A stretch of DNA of 64,000 nucleotides, from positions 16,247 to 80,246 of the forward strand of contig JAVXUO010002525.1 in NCBI GenBank assembly GCA_033065855.1, given 5' to 3'. Position 1 is the first letter of the stretch; every line of letters begins with the position of its first letter. Of this stretch, positions 26,056 to 38,005 are shown piece by piece. The translations under genes were made by a program, and so were the position numbers. The notes under the pieces were generated by a model, which made no database searches, was not told the origin of the DNA, and worked only from the letters and a program-made list of their open reading frames with translations. The DNA comes from Escallonia rubra (Eukaryota; Streptophyta; Magnoliopsida; Escalloniales; Escalloniaceae).

Positions 26056-26122
26056 TGTCCACATAAGCACTGATGTGGTAACTTTCTCTCAGCTTCGACT
26101 TTCATATATATATATATACATA

Positions 26123-27369
26123 TATATTGTTAACCCTATGGTTATTTAACCTAGGATTATATTTAGTTTTGATGATAACTAGCATTGATGTTTATGTTGT
26201 CTAACATGCATTGAGTTGATGAAGTAATATGAACTATCTCATACTCATGCAAATGGACAATTAGACGAGCAAATCGTTCAAAGACTCTCAACGGAACGCA
26301 TCTAACAAGAAATTCGTCGATTGAATCTTATAACGCTTTATTTCTTTATTTGTAAACTAGACGTAGAGAGATGATCGTTACGATGACTGTATACCTAGAA
26401 CTTGCCCATAGGTTTCCCTTGCATGCATAAAAGTTTTTCATACTTTAAAAACAAGGAAACTGCATTTTCAGGAATGCAGTCGACTGCAATTTGGACAGTG
26501 AGGTATTATAGTCGACTGCCTTGGAATGCAGTCGACTGCAATACTTCCAGTAGCCTATTACAGTCGACTGCAAGTTGGAAATTTGAATTTCCAACAGCTA
26601 CTTTGGGAATACAGTCGACTGCAATGGGACATTGCAGTCGACTGCATTTACCGTTTGGCGTATTGAATGCTCCACCTAACTCCAAACGGTCATATTTATT
26701 CCCACCTCTATTAATACTCATTTTGGGCATTGTTTTGATTCATCAATTGCATTCAAAGCTCTCTTATCTTTCATATTCTCAAAGATCAAATCAATTGTTC
26801 AATCTCTCTTGTTTTTCATTGATTTCTCATCCATTTCAAGAGAGCATTTATTGTGAGCTTACATTTGAGAGATATACACTTTCATAAGTCATCATACACT
26901 CATCTCTCTTGTTCTAGTGCTTAAACTTGTACTCATCTATTTCTTGAGAGTAAAATCTTGTACACATTTCTTCATCTAAAGTTTCTTGTATCAAAGCTTG
27001 GGGTTGTCAAGCTTTGGAGCTTTGGGTTTGTCAAAGCTTGTTCTTGATGTGGGCATAGCATCAAGGGATTGTAAGAGGTTCGATTTTGACCCGTAAGGAA
27101 GATCATACTAGTGGATTCTATGACCTTTCAAGGGACTTCCTTGAAGGGGTGGACGTAGGCTTGAGGGTATATCAAGCCGAACCATTTAATTCTCCTTGTC
27201 AAGTATCTCTAAACCCTTCTCTCTTTACTTTATCGTTTTACATTTGTGTTGAGATTGGTTGTTTGCTTATTTAAGTTATTGAGATTGGGATTTGTTGTTT
27301 GTTAATTTTTAAGTAGTCTTAAAATCCTATTCACCCTCCCTCTAGGGTTATCTTTTTGGTTTCATATAT
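26123..27369. mobile_element. solo LTR, SIRE/Maximus-type copia (LTR 26128-27364)
   Basis: The 1,237-bp LTR starts TGTTAACCCTATGG and ends ctttttggtttca, flanked by tatat on both sides (a weak duplication, since the site is TA rich). The interior wording near the 3' end (gacccgtaaggaag, ccttgaaggggtggacgtag, aagccgaacca) fits SIRE-type LTRs as I know them. Copy B shows the uninterrupted TA-rich site near 50068-50084, so the insertion is younger than the duplication. Confidence 0.85.
26474..26648. repeat. cluster of six palindromic GCAGTCGACTGC motifs in the solo LTR
   Basis: Copies or near copies of tgcagtcgactgca start near 26475, 26508, 26527, 26560, 26610 and 26633 with uneven spacing. 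They lie in the promoter half of the LTR. Confidence 0.9.
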
Positions 27370-29084
27370 ATATATATATGGTCACTCTACTTTCATTTCT
27401 GTTAAACTAATTATTGATTTGTTGCTTGCCTTAACTGAGCCCTTGCATTGGCTTCGGTTAACCACAGGCCCGTTTGGTACCCATTGCACATGGGAATTAA
27501 GTAAGGGCAAAATTTTCAAAGGAAAAATGATATCCTCTTCTCGTATTTCTTTTTCTTCCTCTTCTTTTCTTCTTCTTCGATCACCTTCCCACCGACCGAC
27601 ACCACCACGACCCCATACTCACCTCTGTCACCCCCGCCACCCTATCATTCTTTTCTTCTTTGCACCATGCCACCAACTTGACACACTACCCCATCTCTTC
27701 CACAACCCACTCCATCACATCCACCACTCAACCTCGCTTAAGTACCACATACACTGCCATAAGTCACACCACCACCACCAAATCATCACAACCACATCTC
27801 AAACTGACGATCATATGCCCTAACGACTCAACCGTTTGCATAGCCACCACCACCCATCAACGATGCCTTCGACTGATTATACAAACACTGGCTTAAACGC
27901 GGGTCAAATCTCTACCCTCGATTTCTCTCATATTTTATGTTTAAAACAAACCAAAATAAAAGTCGAGTTGCATTGAAAAAAAACTTCTAATTACGAAGAC
28001 CAAATTGTGTTTATGATAATGTGGTGACGATGCTCGGAAATTGAATTATGATTAATGATCTTCAGGGAACCGAGGATGCTGATGGGATGATGGTAGAACT
28101 ACAAATTAGGTGGGCTGAACGGGCTCAAGGGTCAGACCGTACCGAACCAACTCCTAAAAACTCGTACCAATGTCCAGCTCAGCCGATCTACGGCCAAATA
28201 ATATCAGTTAATGCCCTAAACCAAGAAAATTTGGGTGGGCGTTGATTAAACACGGGTTGCCTACGTACGGGTTGTCTATGGTTACAAATTAGTTTTTATT
28301 TACTTAATTTTTAATCGTATCAATTACCATCCAAGTCTACTTATTAGTCATGAATTTTTGTTTATTTCATCTTTAAGCATACCAATTACAATTCAAGTCT
28401 GCTAATTAGTCATGATAATAAAGAAAAGTAATATGAAATCTCAAAATAGATTTAAATATAAGTATGAAAACAAAGTTTTAGGACAAGATAAAAGAAAAAG
28501 ACAACAGTCTCCAAATACACTCTTATGAAGTCTAATCATCATATCGTATGATAAGAAACAGCAAAAAAGAAGAAGTATTCAAGGTCTCCAAATACATATG
28601 GTTAGAGAATTTTAAAGACTAAATGAAAAAAAACACACACACACACACACATTTTGTACACATAAGTTAAATATACAATTTACAGTATATAAAGGCTAGA
28701 CGGGCTAGGTGGGTCTTTAAAAATATTTTTCCTTGTCCAGCCCATACTTTTTACGGGTTCAAAATTTCATGCCCATGTCCACCAGGATCTCTATAAAGTA
28801 AGTTCATGCCCAAATTTTTACAAGCTGACACGAGTTGTCCAGTCCAAGTTGCTCCCTTAGATGATAGTGTTGTAGTTGTGATGGGTTGCGGTTTGGGTTG
28901 GTATCAAGATCTTTTGGGTAGTGAGCTTGTACGTAGTGGTGGTAGTGGAGGTGGGTATTGGGTACTGGTGGTAGCAGAGGTGGGTATGGGGTACTGGTGG
29001 CGTGGTGGTGGTTGATATGTGAGTGATTGAGGAAGATGATGAATATATATAGGTGAGTTGGACCAAAACTATAGAAAATAGAAG

Positions 29085-30560
29085 CTAGAACTGAGGGACA
29101 GGACCGTCAATAAGAGAAAAATAGATCTAAAAAACACGCCGATTTTCAAAGAAGTACCTAATTTTGAAAAAACGTACCAAATTAGTATTATTGAGAAATT
29201 TTCAACAATTTTTCTCTTCCTTAATTTAATCCTTAAAAAAAACTCTCTCTCTCTACACCATATTAGTCCCAAACTCTCTCTTTCTTCCGGCTATAATGCA
29301 CGTGGTAGAAAAAATAGTTCATATTGGACAACCATTAAAGCAGGAATAAACGTGGCAGCTAGGCTACTCTCACGTCACACATTTCCATCCGCCACCGCCG
29401 GCAACAACATCTGGGAACACCCGCGACAATGTCGACAACAAACTCTTAGGCTCTTCCAACAGCCACCAACTGACCACTCAGCCAAACAAACTCTCAGGCT
29501 CTTCCTCGCCGGCTCTTCCAACAGCCCGCCGCAACACACCATAACCGGCCACCACCAACGCCGACCGATCATTCGGTTGGTTGGTCAACACCACCGCTCC
29601 GCTCCAACGACGCACTCCTCCAGAACCTCTAGCAATCTGCCGCCGGCCGTGACATCTTCGTCATTGCCAAATCTGCCGTCGAGGAGATCGTTGCCTCCCC
29701 CGCCTCTGCCGTGTCCAAGAAGCTCGCCTTCGACCTAATGCGCTCCACTCGCCTCACCACCGACCTGTGGGAGACCGTTTGCACCGGAATCCGCATCGAT
29801 CTCGACTTCCCCGATCCCGATTTCACCACAGCCGCCGTCTCATTGGATTGGTTATACAACACCACCGCCGTCCACCAATACCGGCCGAACAACAGCCACT
29901 AACCCCCTCCGCAACCCACCATAATCGGTCAACACCACCGCCGACCGCCATTACTGACCGAACAACTAACGGCCAGAACATTGCAGCCAAAAGCCACCCA
30001 CCACCCGTCAAAGCATCGTACCATACGCTATAACCAATCCCAAACCAGATCTGTTGCCGATCTTGAAATTAGGCCACCCCATTGTCGCCGACAGCCACCC
30101 ACCGATCGTCGCTGCAAGCCACCATAACCGCAACCAACCCAGCACAACAAACGCCCGGCAAACCCACGGCCGTGAACAACCACCAATTGTCTGACCACTG
30201 CCAATTTTACACCGTCCCTCAACCCAACTATCGCCGTCGCCGCAACCCAACTACCAGAGAATAATTTTTTTAGAGAGAGAAGATTTTTTTGGGAGAGAAG
30301 AGTTATTTTCTACAGAGAAGAGTTTTTTTAAGGATTAAATTAAGGAAGAGAAAAATTGTTGTTGAAAAATTCTCAATAATTTTTAATGTATTTTTCTGTT
30401 TTTGTTTTGATTAAATTAAGGAAGACAAAAAATCGAGGTACTGATTTGGTACGCTTTTTCAAAGTTAGGTACTTCTTTGAAAATTGACGTGTTTTTTAGA
30501 TTTATTTTTCTGTTATTGACGGTCTTATCCCTCGAACTTTTTAACGGCATTCGTCGTCAG
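29085..30560. mobile_element. TIR element carrying a captured TPLATE fragment (Pack-MULE-like), copy A only
   Basis: The left end (about 29090-29240) has gaccgtcaataagagaaaaa, then aaaaaacacg, then a long stretch matching, in reverse, 30330-30545 (gaccgtcaataacagaaaaa when reversed). So there are long terminal inverted repeats of about 150 bp. The GC-rich interior includes a TPLATE gene fragment. Copy B keeps only the first 60 or so bases (to 51842) and then continues at the sequence equivalent to about 31010, so it has probably lost the rest. Outer ends and target duplication are not resolved. Confidence 0.7.
29599..29845 (+). pseudogene. TPLATE: TPLATE fragment captured in a TIR element
   Basis: TPLATE is a core subunit of the plant endocytic TPLATE complex. 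The + strand reads SNDALLQ, a small gap and an in-frame stop, then QSAAGRDIFVIAKSAVEEIV, ASPASAVSKKLAFDLMRSTR and LTTDLWETVCTGIRIDLDFP, then DPDFTTAAVS. These are the N-terminal residues of TPLATE as I know them, in order and in one frame from about 29640. Similarity stops after AAVS, where the whole gene would continue with ILAAIP. The fragment lacks the start codon, most of the protein and any promoter of its own. Confidence 0.85.
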
Positions 30561-31084
30561 TCAGCTGAGGTACTGATTTGATACGTTTTTTTAAAATTTG
30601 GTACTTCTATGACATACTTTCAAACTTGAGTACTAAAAGTGTATTAGGGATAAACTTGAGGATATATTTTTAATATTAGACCTAAAATAAAATACAAAAG
30701 ATTATCGCTTTGCCTCTCGAATTTCGAAAACCAACCAACCATAATTCTCTTCGTTAACTTCCACTAAACTAACCGACATTGCTTCTAGTAGCCTCGACAG
30801 CTCCACCGTACTTCTAACTTTAGTTCAGGAATCACTTTCGGACCAAACCAAACAAACGCTGCAACAATGCTTAGTCCGCCCTGCTCAAATGACCCTAATG
30901 AAATCCTCTGTACGAAGCTCCAACTCTTGAAAACAACCGCCTGCAGCAGCAACACCCCACGATCTAAGCTTTTCTATCAATACCCAATTGAAGAAACGTA
31001 GAGATTATTTCTTACCAACTCCACCGGTCATCAATCATCAATGTGCTGTTCACTGAAGTTATTTTCATTCATAGGATCACTGTG

Positions 31085-31156
31085 AGTTCTTTGGTTTCCA
31101 CTGATCTGTAAAAATGGCCAAGTTCTTTGGTTTCCACTGATCTGTAAAAATGGTCA
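31085..31156. repeat. 36-bp tandem duplication upstream of TBL, copy A
   Basis: The unit starting agttctttggtttccactga is found at 31085 and again at 31121. The same two units occur in copy B at about 51910 and 51946, so the repeat predates the segmental duplication. Confidence 0.92.
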
Positions 31157-31326
31157 AGTGTTAGCATATGAAGATGGGTTTTACGGCATTTAGTTATGTG
31201 TTTCTCGAATGGGTAAAGGCAGTTGATTTTAGCTGGAAAGATGGTGAGTAAATAAGTCGGAAGCATTATCTTTGTTTACTTGGCCTGCCATTGTGAGGAC
31301 TGAAGATTCTCTGTTTTGGCAACCTA

Positions 31327-34300
31327 ATGACTGTGTTTTATTACAAGAGCTGGGGCTCTCAGCCACTCAATGTATTCATTGTGATGGGTTCCTTGTTGAT
31401 TTGTGTATTAGCTATTGGATTCGGGTATTCATATTTATTTCCAGGTGTTCAGCCAATTATAGAAAATTTTGAGATTCTGCCCCCAGATAATTTAACTACT
31501 GAGTGCAATTATTTTGAAGGAAAATGGGTGTATGATGAGAATTACCCTTTGTATAATGCTTCGGAATGTCCTTTTGTCGAACGCGGTTTCAGTTGTTTAG
31601 CTAACGGTAGAAAAGATAAGGAGTACCTTAAGTGGAGGTGGAAGCCCAATGATTGTGACATTCCAAATTTTAATGTCAGTGTGGTTTTGGAAAAGCTTCG
31701 CGGGAAAAGAATAGTTTTTGTTGGCGATTCGTTAAGTAGAAATCAGTGGGAGTCTATGATTTGTTTGCTCATGACTGGTGTGGAAGATAAGAGCAGTGTT
31801 TATGAAGTCAATGGGCACAAGATTACTAGACGTATTAGGTATTTAAGTGTGCGGTTTAAATCCTTCAATTTTACGATTGAGTTCTACCGTTCGGTTTATT
31901 TGGTGCAGTCTGGCTCCAAGCCAAAAAGTGCACCAAAGAGAGTTAAGTTCACTCTTCAGCTTGATAAGTTGGATGACATTAGTACTGAGTGGATTAATTC
32001 CGATATACTTATCTTTGGTACGGGTCATTGGTGGACACCTGGCAAGCTTTTTAATTCGTAAGTATCCTTGTAAATGTACATCAATTTTGTTAGTTGATAT
32101 GAGGACTATCTTCCGTACTTGTGTTAAATATATCACTTGTGCTTAATTTTTTCTTTCCCCTGAGGTCAATATGCTATCGTTTCTGAGACTATTCGAAATG
32201 CTATCAGTAATATCATGTAGTGATCTTCTAGACCTAATTTGTTTTGGATAGTACTTTTACTTCCATAGTTAACTAAGAATGTGCCTGACGTGCATTAAAA
32301 ATGGAATTTGTACAGAGCATTTAGAATAATAAGCAGCATCTTAACAGAGTCACATGCTTTCTGGTCTAGATATCCGGTGTTAGTGAGACTTCTTTAAGCA
32401 CCAACATGACTCAGAATTTCCATAGGTTTTTTTCTCATGGATATCTACACATATCTTGACATTTAGTGCTGACAAGGTTTACTTTATTTGAGCGATAAAA
32501 TCAGTATAGAAGTTTGTTCAAGTTGAGATGGTGTAATCGGTGATGTGACAGAGTATCTGTTCTATCCTTTATTAGTCCACTCAGTGGAGAGTGTGGAAGA
32601 AACATGCAAAGAGATGAAGTGACTGTGATTTGTTTCCATAACTAATCATGTACAAACTTTGTTTAGTTTGTAATCATGCATGCAGTAAGCAACTTGTTAC
32701 TGGCTTAATACTTCTATTGACATGAGACCATATGAACACAGTGCAAAAGCTTTCGTTTGGAGTTGTTTCCAACGCGTTCTGTGTGTTTATGCAGCAGTGC
32801 CACATTGTTTGCATAATTCTAAATCACATTTGATTAGGAGCAGAAAATATGGCTTTTTTCATGACATGAGAATGCTTTCTTGAAGCACTTGATGAATTTA
32901 TTAAAATGTACTCTCTTCACTGTGCTCCGACTTTTAGACATCACAGCATGTAAAGCTTACTTTTAATACACTTCGCTCATACACGTTGTTAAAGATGTAC
33001 TCTGGTGCATATGCATTTGCATATGTATGTTGCTGCATTGTATTTGAAAGAAAGTCGTAGATTGACTTCAATGCTGCCTCTAATGACTACAGTAGCTGGA
33101 AAAGTCTGAATTTCAAAGGAGCATGCAATGTCCATCTGTCACTCAAATATTAAAGTTTTTCAAGAAGCTTGCCATGAACTTAAAACTATAAAATCATCAA
33201 TAGGAGGTTCTGCAATTTCATAGATGGGAGCCAAATACTTATAACATGTTTGTTTGGACAGGGGCCGCTATTTCCAGGTTGGTGGAAAATTGAAACTTGG
33301 AATGTCAATGAATGCTGCCTACAAAATGGCATTAGCAACTTGGGCATCCTGGGCCGAAAAAATGGTCAAGACAAATAGAACACAAGTATTCTTTCGGACC
33401 TTTGAATCCGCTCATTGGAGGTGCGTTTAAGTAGTTATTACATGTTTGTCAGATCTAATCGATAGGATCAATAAATTGTTCTGAATTGTGTCAATCTAGA
33501 CTTGAGCATCTCAATAAACTGAGTCCCATTGGACGTGGCATGATTTACTTATTCACGTGAATGAGGCTAAATGTGAATTGCAGCTTCCGCGGCTCTTTCA
33601 GATATGTTGCATACCTTTTGAGTGGGTTCTGTTATCCACCTCTTCTGAGTAAGAAGCATATTCAGTTATTGTATAACTGTTTTTTCTAGGGTAATTAATT
33701 TTCCTTTTTCCCCCCTTGTTCCAAGTGGTGTGTTTATCACTTGGATGTATATAATAATGTATTTAGAAAATAAAACCTAGTAAGGTCAGTCCAACTTTCC
33801 ATTTGAGGACCGAAAATTCGTACCTTGTGAGTAATTCTAGTTGTTATATGCAGTAATACTATAATAGCGGAACTTATATGACAATTCTGTTATTTATGTC
33901 CCTCCTAATGTGGTGCTCCAGAAATATCACTGCAGCAAAGATGTTAAAGATTCAGTAACTGCCTATTTGGTTGTCCTGTTACAGCTTTCCTTTCTATAGC
34001 CTTGTAATAGATATCAATAACAAATTTTTTCAGTAACGCATGAAACATATGCTATCTGTTTTTGATCTTCGTATCTTTACCAGCGGTCCAACCCAACGAT
34101 CTTGCAAGGTAACAAAACAGCCATTGTCAGAAATTACGGGCATCGAGCAAAGCCCATTTTCAGAAATTGCGATGAAGTTGGTCAAGAATATCACAATACC
34201 TGTAACGACGATGCATGTTACTCCCATGACGGCTTTCAGAAACGATGCACATGTCGGAACGTGGAGTGAATCGCCATCAGTGCGTGATTGTAGTCATTGG

Positions 34301-34366
34301 TGCTTGCCAGGAGTTCCTGATACGTGGAATGAGATGCTATTCTCATACATACTTTCACAGAGATAA
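31327..34366 (+). CDS. TBL: TRICHOME BIREFRINGENCE-LIKE (TBL8-like) polysaccharide O-acetyltransferase, three exons, copy A
   Basis: TBL proteins are Golgi type II membrane proteins that acetylate wall polysaccharides (xylan, mannan or pectin, depending on the member). Exons: 31327-32057, 33262-33420 and 34084-34366, all GT-AG with clean phases, giving 390 residues. Seen in order: a membrane anchor near residues 15-37 (LNVFIVMGSLLICVLAIGFG), the PMR5 N-domain (CNYFEGKWVYDENYPLYNAS with paired cysteines), the GDS esterase motif in FVGDSLSRNQWESMICLL, and the C-terminal DxxH motif in VRDCSHWCLPGVPDTWNE. All catalytic parts are present. The substrate cannot be told from sequence. The copy B version lacks exons 2 and 3. 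Confidence 0.93.
33262..33420 (+). CDS. TBL: TBL exon 2 (copy A)
   Basis: It reads GRYFQVGGKLKLGMSMNAAY and ends VFFRTFESAHW plus AG. Acceptor is GGACAG and donor GTGCGT. It is absent from copy B. Confidence 0.92.
34084..34366 (+). CDS. TBL: TBL exon 3 (copy A, with stop)
   Basis: It starts after TACCAG with SGPTQRSCKVTKQPLSEITG and ends FSYILSQR-TAA. It carries the family DCSHWCLPG signature (Asp and His of the catalytic triad). It is absent from copy B. Confidence 0.92.
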
Positions 34367-35119
34367 TGGAATTGTAAGCACAATTTCATCTATTTTTCAT
34401 ACATCACATGAGAATTTAGTTTTTCAGTTCTAATACTCTGCTTTTTGCCACAGGTTTAGATAACTTGGAGAGGTGTCACCTCTATTCAGGAAACTTCTCC
34501 ATTTCTTTTTCTTCCACGATTGCTGAGGGCCCTGTGGGTTCTTCTCTATTGCTTTCTGTTACTAAATTTCTTCACATGCTTCATATGTTCGTTAAGTTTT
34601 TTGTTTTTGGGGGAAATGCAGATGTAAGGTTCATAACAGAAATATAACAGGTCTATACGCATGGTTGTTACAGTAGTTGGTATAAATTCCAAAGCCGACC
34701 CTCATTGCGCTTGCTGATTGTTAAAATTCAGAATATCGCGCTAAAGTTGATAATCTCTTACCCGGGTCTCAAACGCGTCTTAGCTGCAGTTTGGTTCGAG
34801 CTGTAGTAGTTTTCTCCAAGTTTATTCGCTTGGCGAGCCAAATTTAGTAATCCAATCGTCAAACTAGCCGAACTCAAGTGATGTAGGAATTCATGAAATG
34901 CATAAAGAATGCAGAAGCAAGCGCAAACATTGAGTCATGATTATCATTTTCATCACGTACGCCATGAGATATCCTTTTCTTCTGAAGGTTAAAACAAGCC
35001 TGCTAAGCTAAACAATGGAAGCTCTGGACAAGTGTTTTCCAATGCAATCAATCTCAAGAAAGCTACTTAATATAAAACGTGAAAGCAATCTACTACACAA
35101 CATGTACCTTCTTCGCCAC

Positions 35120-35127
35120 TATAAATA
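35120..35127 (+). promoter_or_regulatory. TATA box of the TED6/7-like gene, copy A
   Basis: TATAAATA lies 78 bp before the ATG at 35198, with the same spacing as in copy B (54623-54630). The out-of-frame ATG at 35134 lies so close to the box that it is probably not transcribed. Confidence 0.7.
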
Positions 35128-35197
35128 AGCTCCATGAGGCACTCCCTTCAACAAATCAGGCCATTCCAAAATCTTCGCAACTCACCCTACTCGACAA

Positions 35198-35599
35198 ATG
35201 GCCTCTCCCACAATCAACTTCGCACCACCTGCACCAGACAGCGATTCCACTGTCATAATTGCAGTGTTTGTGTCATTTGGTTCTTTATTCTTCCTTGCAT
35301 TCCTTTTGGTTGCTGTATGTTACTTCATGAAATGGAGGAAAAAGAAGAACACTCAAGAAACCGATATTATACGCCGGGAAGAACATCTGAACGTGAAGGG
35401 GGCCTTTGCACCCGGACCACACGGAGCACAAGCTGTTGCGATATCAATCGAGGACGATATCCACACCGACGAAGTGATCAGAAAGAATGAGGAGTACGAA
35501 AAAGGCTTACATGCAAAATCTGCTGATAATAATGCTGATGCTCTTGAGGCTGGAGGACCCTCCAGTTCAGGCCATCACCAGCTCGAGCACAAGGCCTAA
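35198..35599 (+). CDS. small single-pass membrane protein, TED6/TED7-like, copy A
   Basis: The 133-residue single-exon protein has a short N-terminal outside part (MASPTINFAPPAPDSD), one membrane helix (about residues 18-44, VIIAVFVSFGSLFFLAFLLV), a basic stop-transfer stretch KWRKKK and an acidic cytosolic tail. The tail has GPHGAQAVAISIEDDIHTDE and GLHAKSADNN. This order and wording recall TRACHEARY ELEMENT DIFFERENTIATION-RELATED 6/7, which bind secondary-wall cellulose synthase. The identification is from memory of the family's tail and is not proven. It is complete and has its own TATA box. It lies about 830 bp downstream of TBL on the same strand. Confidence 0.65.
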   Translation: MASPTINFAPPAPDSDSTVIIAVFVSFGSLFFLAFLLVAVCYFMKWRKKKNTQETDIIRREEHLNVKGAFAPGPHGAQAVAISIEDDIHTDEVIRKNEEYEKGLHAKSADNNADALEAGGPSSSGHHQLEHKA

Positions 35600-37219
35600 G
35601 TCCAAAAACAAGAATGAATGAAGTCCCTTATTATGTACTTAATCATTGATTGCCATGCTTGTTAGCAAGAATGAATGAAGTCCCTTATTATGTAATGACC
35701 TTATAAAGAAGATTGTAAGCAGATGAGAATAAAAGACTTAGAGAAAGTGCCATTCCAAGAGAAAGGACTCACCTGATGGACCTTTCTCTTTGACACGGTG
35801 TGGAATGGCAGAATACATTTTTTCTGCTTGTTGGTGGGTCGGAAAAAAACGAGAGAAACTAGAGGAACAACCATGTAAGAAAAGCGCCACGGACCTTTCC
35901 AGTTTGACTAGATGGTCAGCCCTCGCACCACCCTGACGTAATTTTTTTTTTTTTTGGTTCAAAGATTCTTTGTATTCATCTAAGTTCAAACAACGTTCAC
36001 AAATTAATCACAAACTATGCACAGTATATCCTGGCATCTGCAAATGATATATACAATAATCTAACAAAATTTGCTGCGTATACGATCCCCAGACTTGACA
36101 TAATTCCTTACTCTGAGCTGTGGGTTGACTCTTCTTCCAAGTGCATGTTCTGTAATATATCCATTGGCTACAGGGGCGGATCCAAAAAGTCTAATCGGAT
36201 GGGGTCAAAAAGATCATTGATGGCTAACATAAAAGAATGGTTCAAATTCACATAAACCATGAAAAACAAAAGACACTAAAATTAGAAGTAGTTCATCAAG
36301 GTTTCATAAAACAAGAAAATATAAGAAAAGTAACTCTATACATCGATGGTTAAAGCGAAACTCGACGTTCTTTATAGTCACGAAAATCATCAATGATCGA
36401 GTCTATAGTAAACAGTTAAATGCATAGTAAATTGCTCAGTTCTTGTTTTTTCGTAATTATTGAATACGTAAATACTATAAGAATTAGGGTTAATTACTCA
36501 CGGCATGCATGAGGTTTACCCTAAATTACACTCGGACCCCACTATCTTTGAAACTTACACTCAGCCCCAAAAATTTAGATTTCTTTGACGGGGTTAACGG
36601 CTGGTCATAAAAAGACCTTTATGCCCTCATATATAACCACACAGTGTCTCTTGGGTTTTGGAGGGAAATCAAGAGTTGTGGCTCTTGGTTACAGACTTCG
36701 AGAGAGAGGAGAGAGGGAAGTTGGTAGGGAAGTTCTGCCCTCAAAATCGTTGCCATTTCTTGAAGGCTGCGAAATCGAACCCAGCGGCGAAGACGACGGC
36801 GACGACGACGGCAGCCCTAAACGGTGGTACTCGAGTGAAGATCGTGGACGGTTGTGCAAACACGTAGGTATGTTTTCATACCCTTTTCATCTGATCGCAA
36901 TCATTTGTCTAGTTTCTTCATTTTTTTGAAACTGTAATGGATGACTTTTAACAACGAAGCCCTAATTTAAGTCTCTGTTCTGTTTAATCATATGCATGTT
37001 GAGTCTCTGTTGTATGTAATCATGGGCATGTTGAGTGTATGGTTATTGCATGTTGAGTGCATGATTTTTGCATGTTAAGTGTATGGTTATTGTATGTTTA
37101 GTATATGATTATTGCATGTTATATGATTATTAGCAGAAAACCCTAACTAGAGCCCTAGTTAGAGCCCTAATCGAAAGCCCTAAACTGAAATCCCTAAATT
37201 GAAGCCATAATCGAAGCCC

Positions 37220-37800
37220 TAAAAGCCCTAAATTGAAACCCCAATTGAAAAGTCAATTGAAACCCTAATTGACTATTTAATCAAATTAAATCTCTAATCG
37301 ACACTGAAATTAAAGCCCTAATTCAATTTCGTTTTCGAAACCCCAATTGAAAACTCAATTGAAACCCTAATTGACTACTTAATCAAATTGAATCCCTAAT
37401 CGACACTGAAATTAAAGCCCTAATTCAATTTCGTTTTCGAAACCCCAATTGACAACTCAATTGAAACCCTAATTGACTACTTAATCAAATTGAATCCCTA
37501 ATTGACATTGAAATTGAAGCCCTAATTCAATGTTGTTTTCGAAACCCCAATTGACATCTCAATTGAAACCCTAATTGACTACTTAATCAAATTGAATCCC
37601 TAATCGACACTGAAATTGAAGCCGTAATTCAATTTCATTTTTGAAACCCCAATTGACAACTCAATTGAAACCCTAATTGACTACTTAATCAAATTGAATC
37701 CCTATTTGACATTGAAATTGAAGCCCTAATTCAATTTCGTCTTCGAAACCCCAATTGACAACTCAATTGAAACCCTAATTGACTACTTAATCAACTTGCC
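37220..37800. repeat. 102-bp tandem repeat in the MULE 5' region
   Basis: Five or more units contain aaccctaattgactacttaa, then tcaaattgaatccctaat. The phase point attcaa recurs at 37321, 37423, 37525, 37627 and 37729, exactly 102 bp apart. The repeat lies between the left terminal repeat and the transposase start. Confidence 0.95.
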
Positions 37801-38005
37801 CAATTAAGAACTTAAATTAAAGCCCTAATTGACACCCAAATGGAAACCCTAATAGATAACTAATTAACATACCTAATTGACAGCTTTGTGAAAGCCTTAA
37901 TTGATAAATACAATAATATTATTTCAAATTGGCAAGTTAATTACAGCCCTATTTGACAGCTTAATTGACATCCAAGTTAACTCTCTTTGTATATACATTA
38001 CAGAA

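Noticed and set aside
26474-26648. Regularly repeated short palindromes that could be taken for a CRISPR-like array
   Set aside because: Spacing is uneven, the spacers are part of a copia LTR, and the context is a plant nuclear genome.
26402-26887. 161-codon open frame in the solo LTR
   Set aside because: It reads through the palindrome cluster and the LTR leader, so it is not a protein gene.
29767-30264. Several open frames on both strands rich in Pro, Thr and Arg
   Set aside because: The stretch is GC-rich filler of the TIR element beyond the TPLATE fragment, and no domain is seen.
35134-35490. Open frame of 118 codons starting upstream of the TED6/7-like gene
   Set aside because: It overlaps the conserved frame out of phase, starts only a few bases after the TATA box, and has no recognisable composition.
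37130-37800. Many aaccctaa strings suggesting an interstitial telomere repeat
   Set aside because: The strings lie in a 102-bp tandem unit inside the MULE and do not form a CCCTAAA array.
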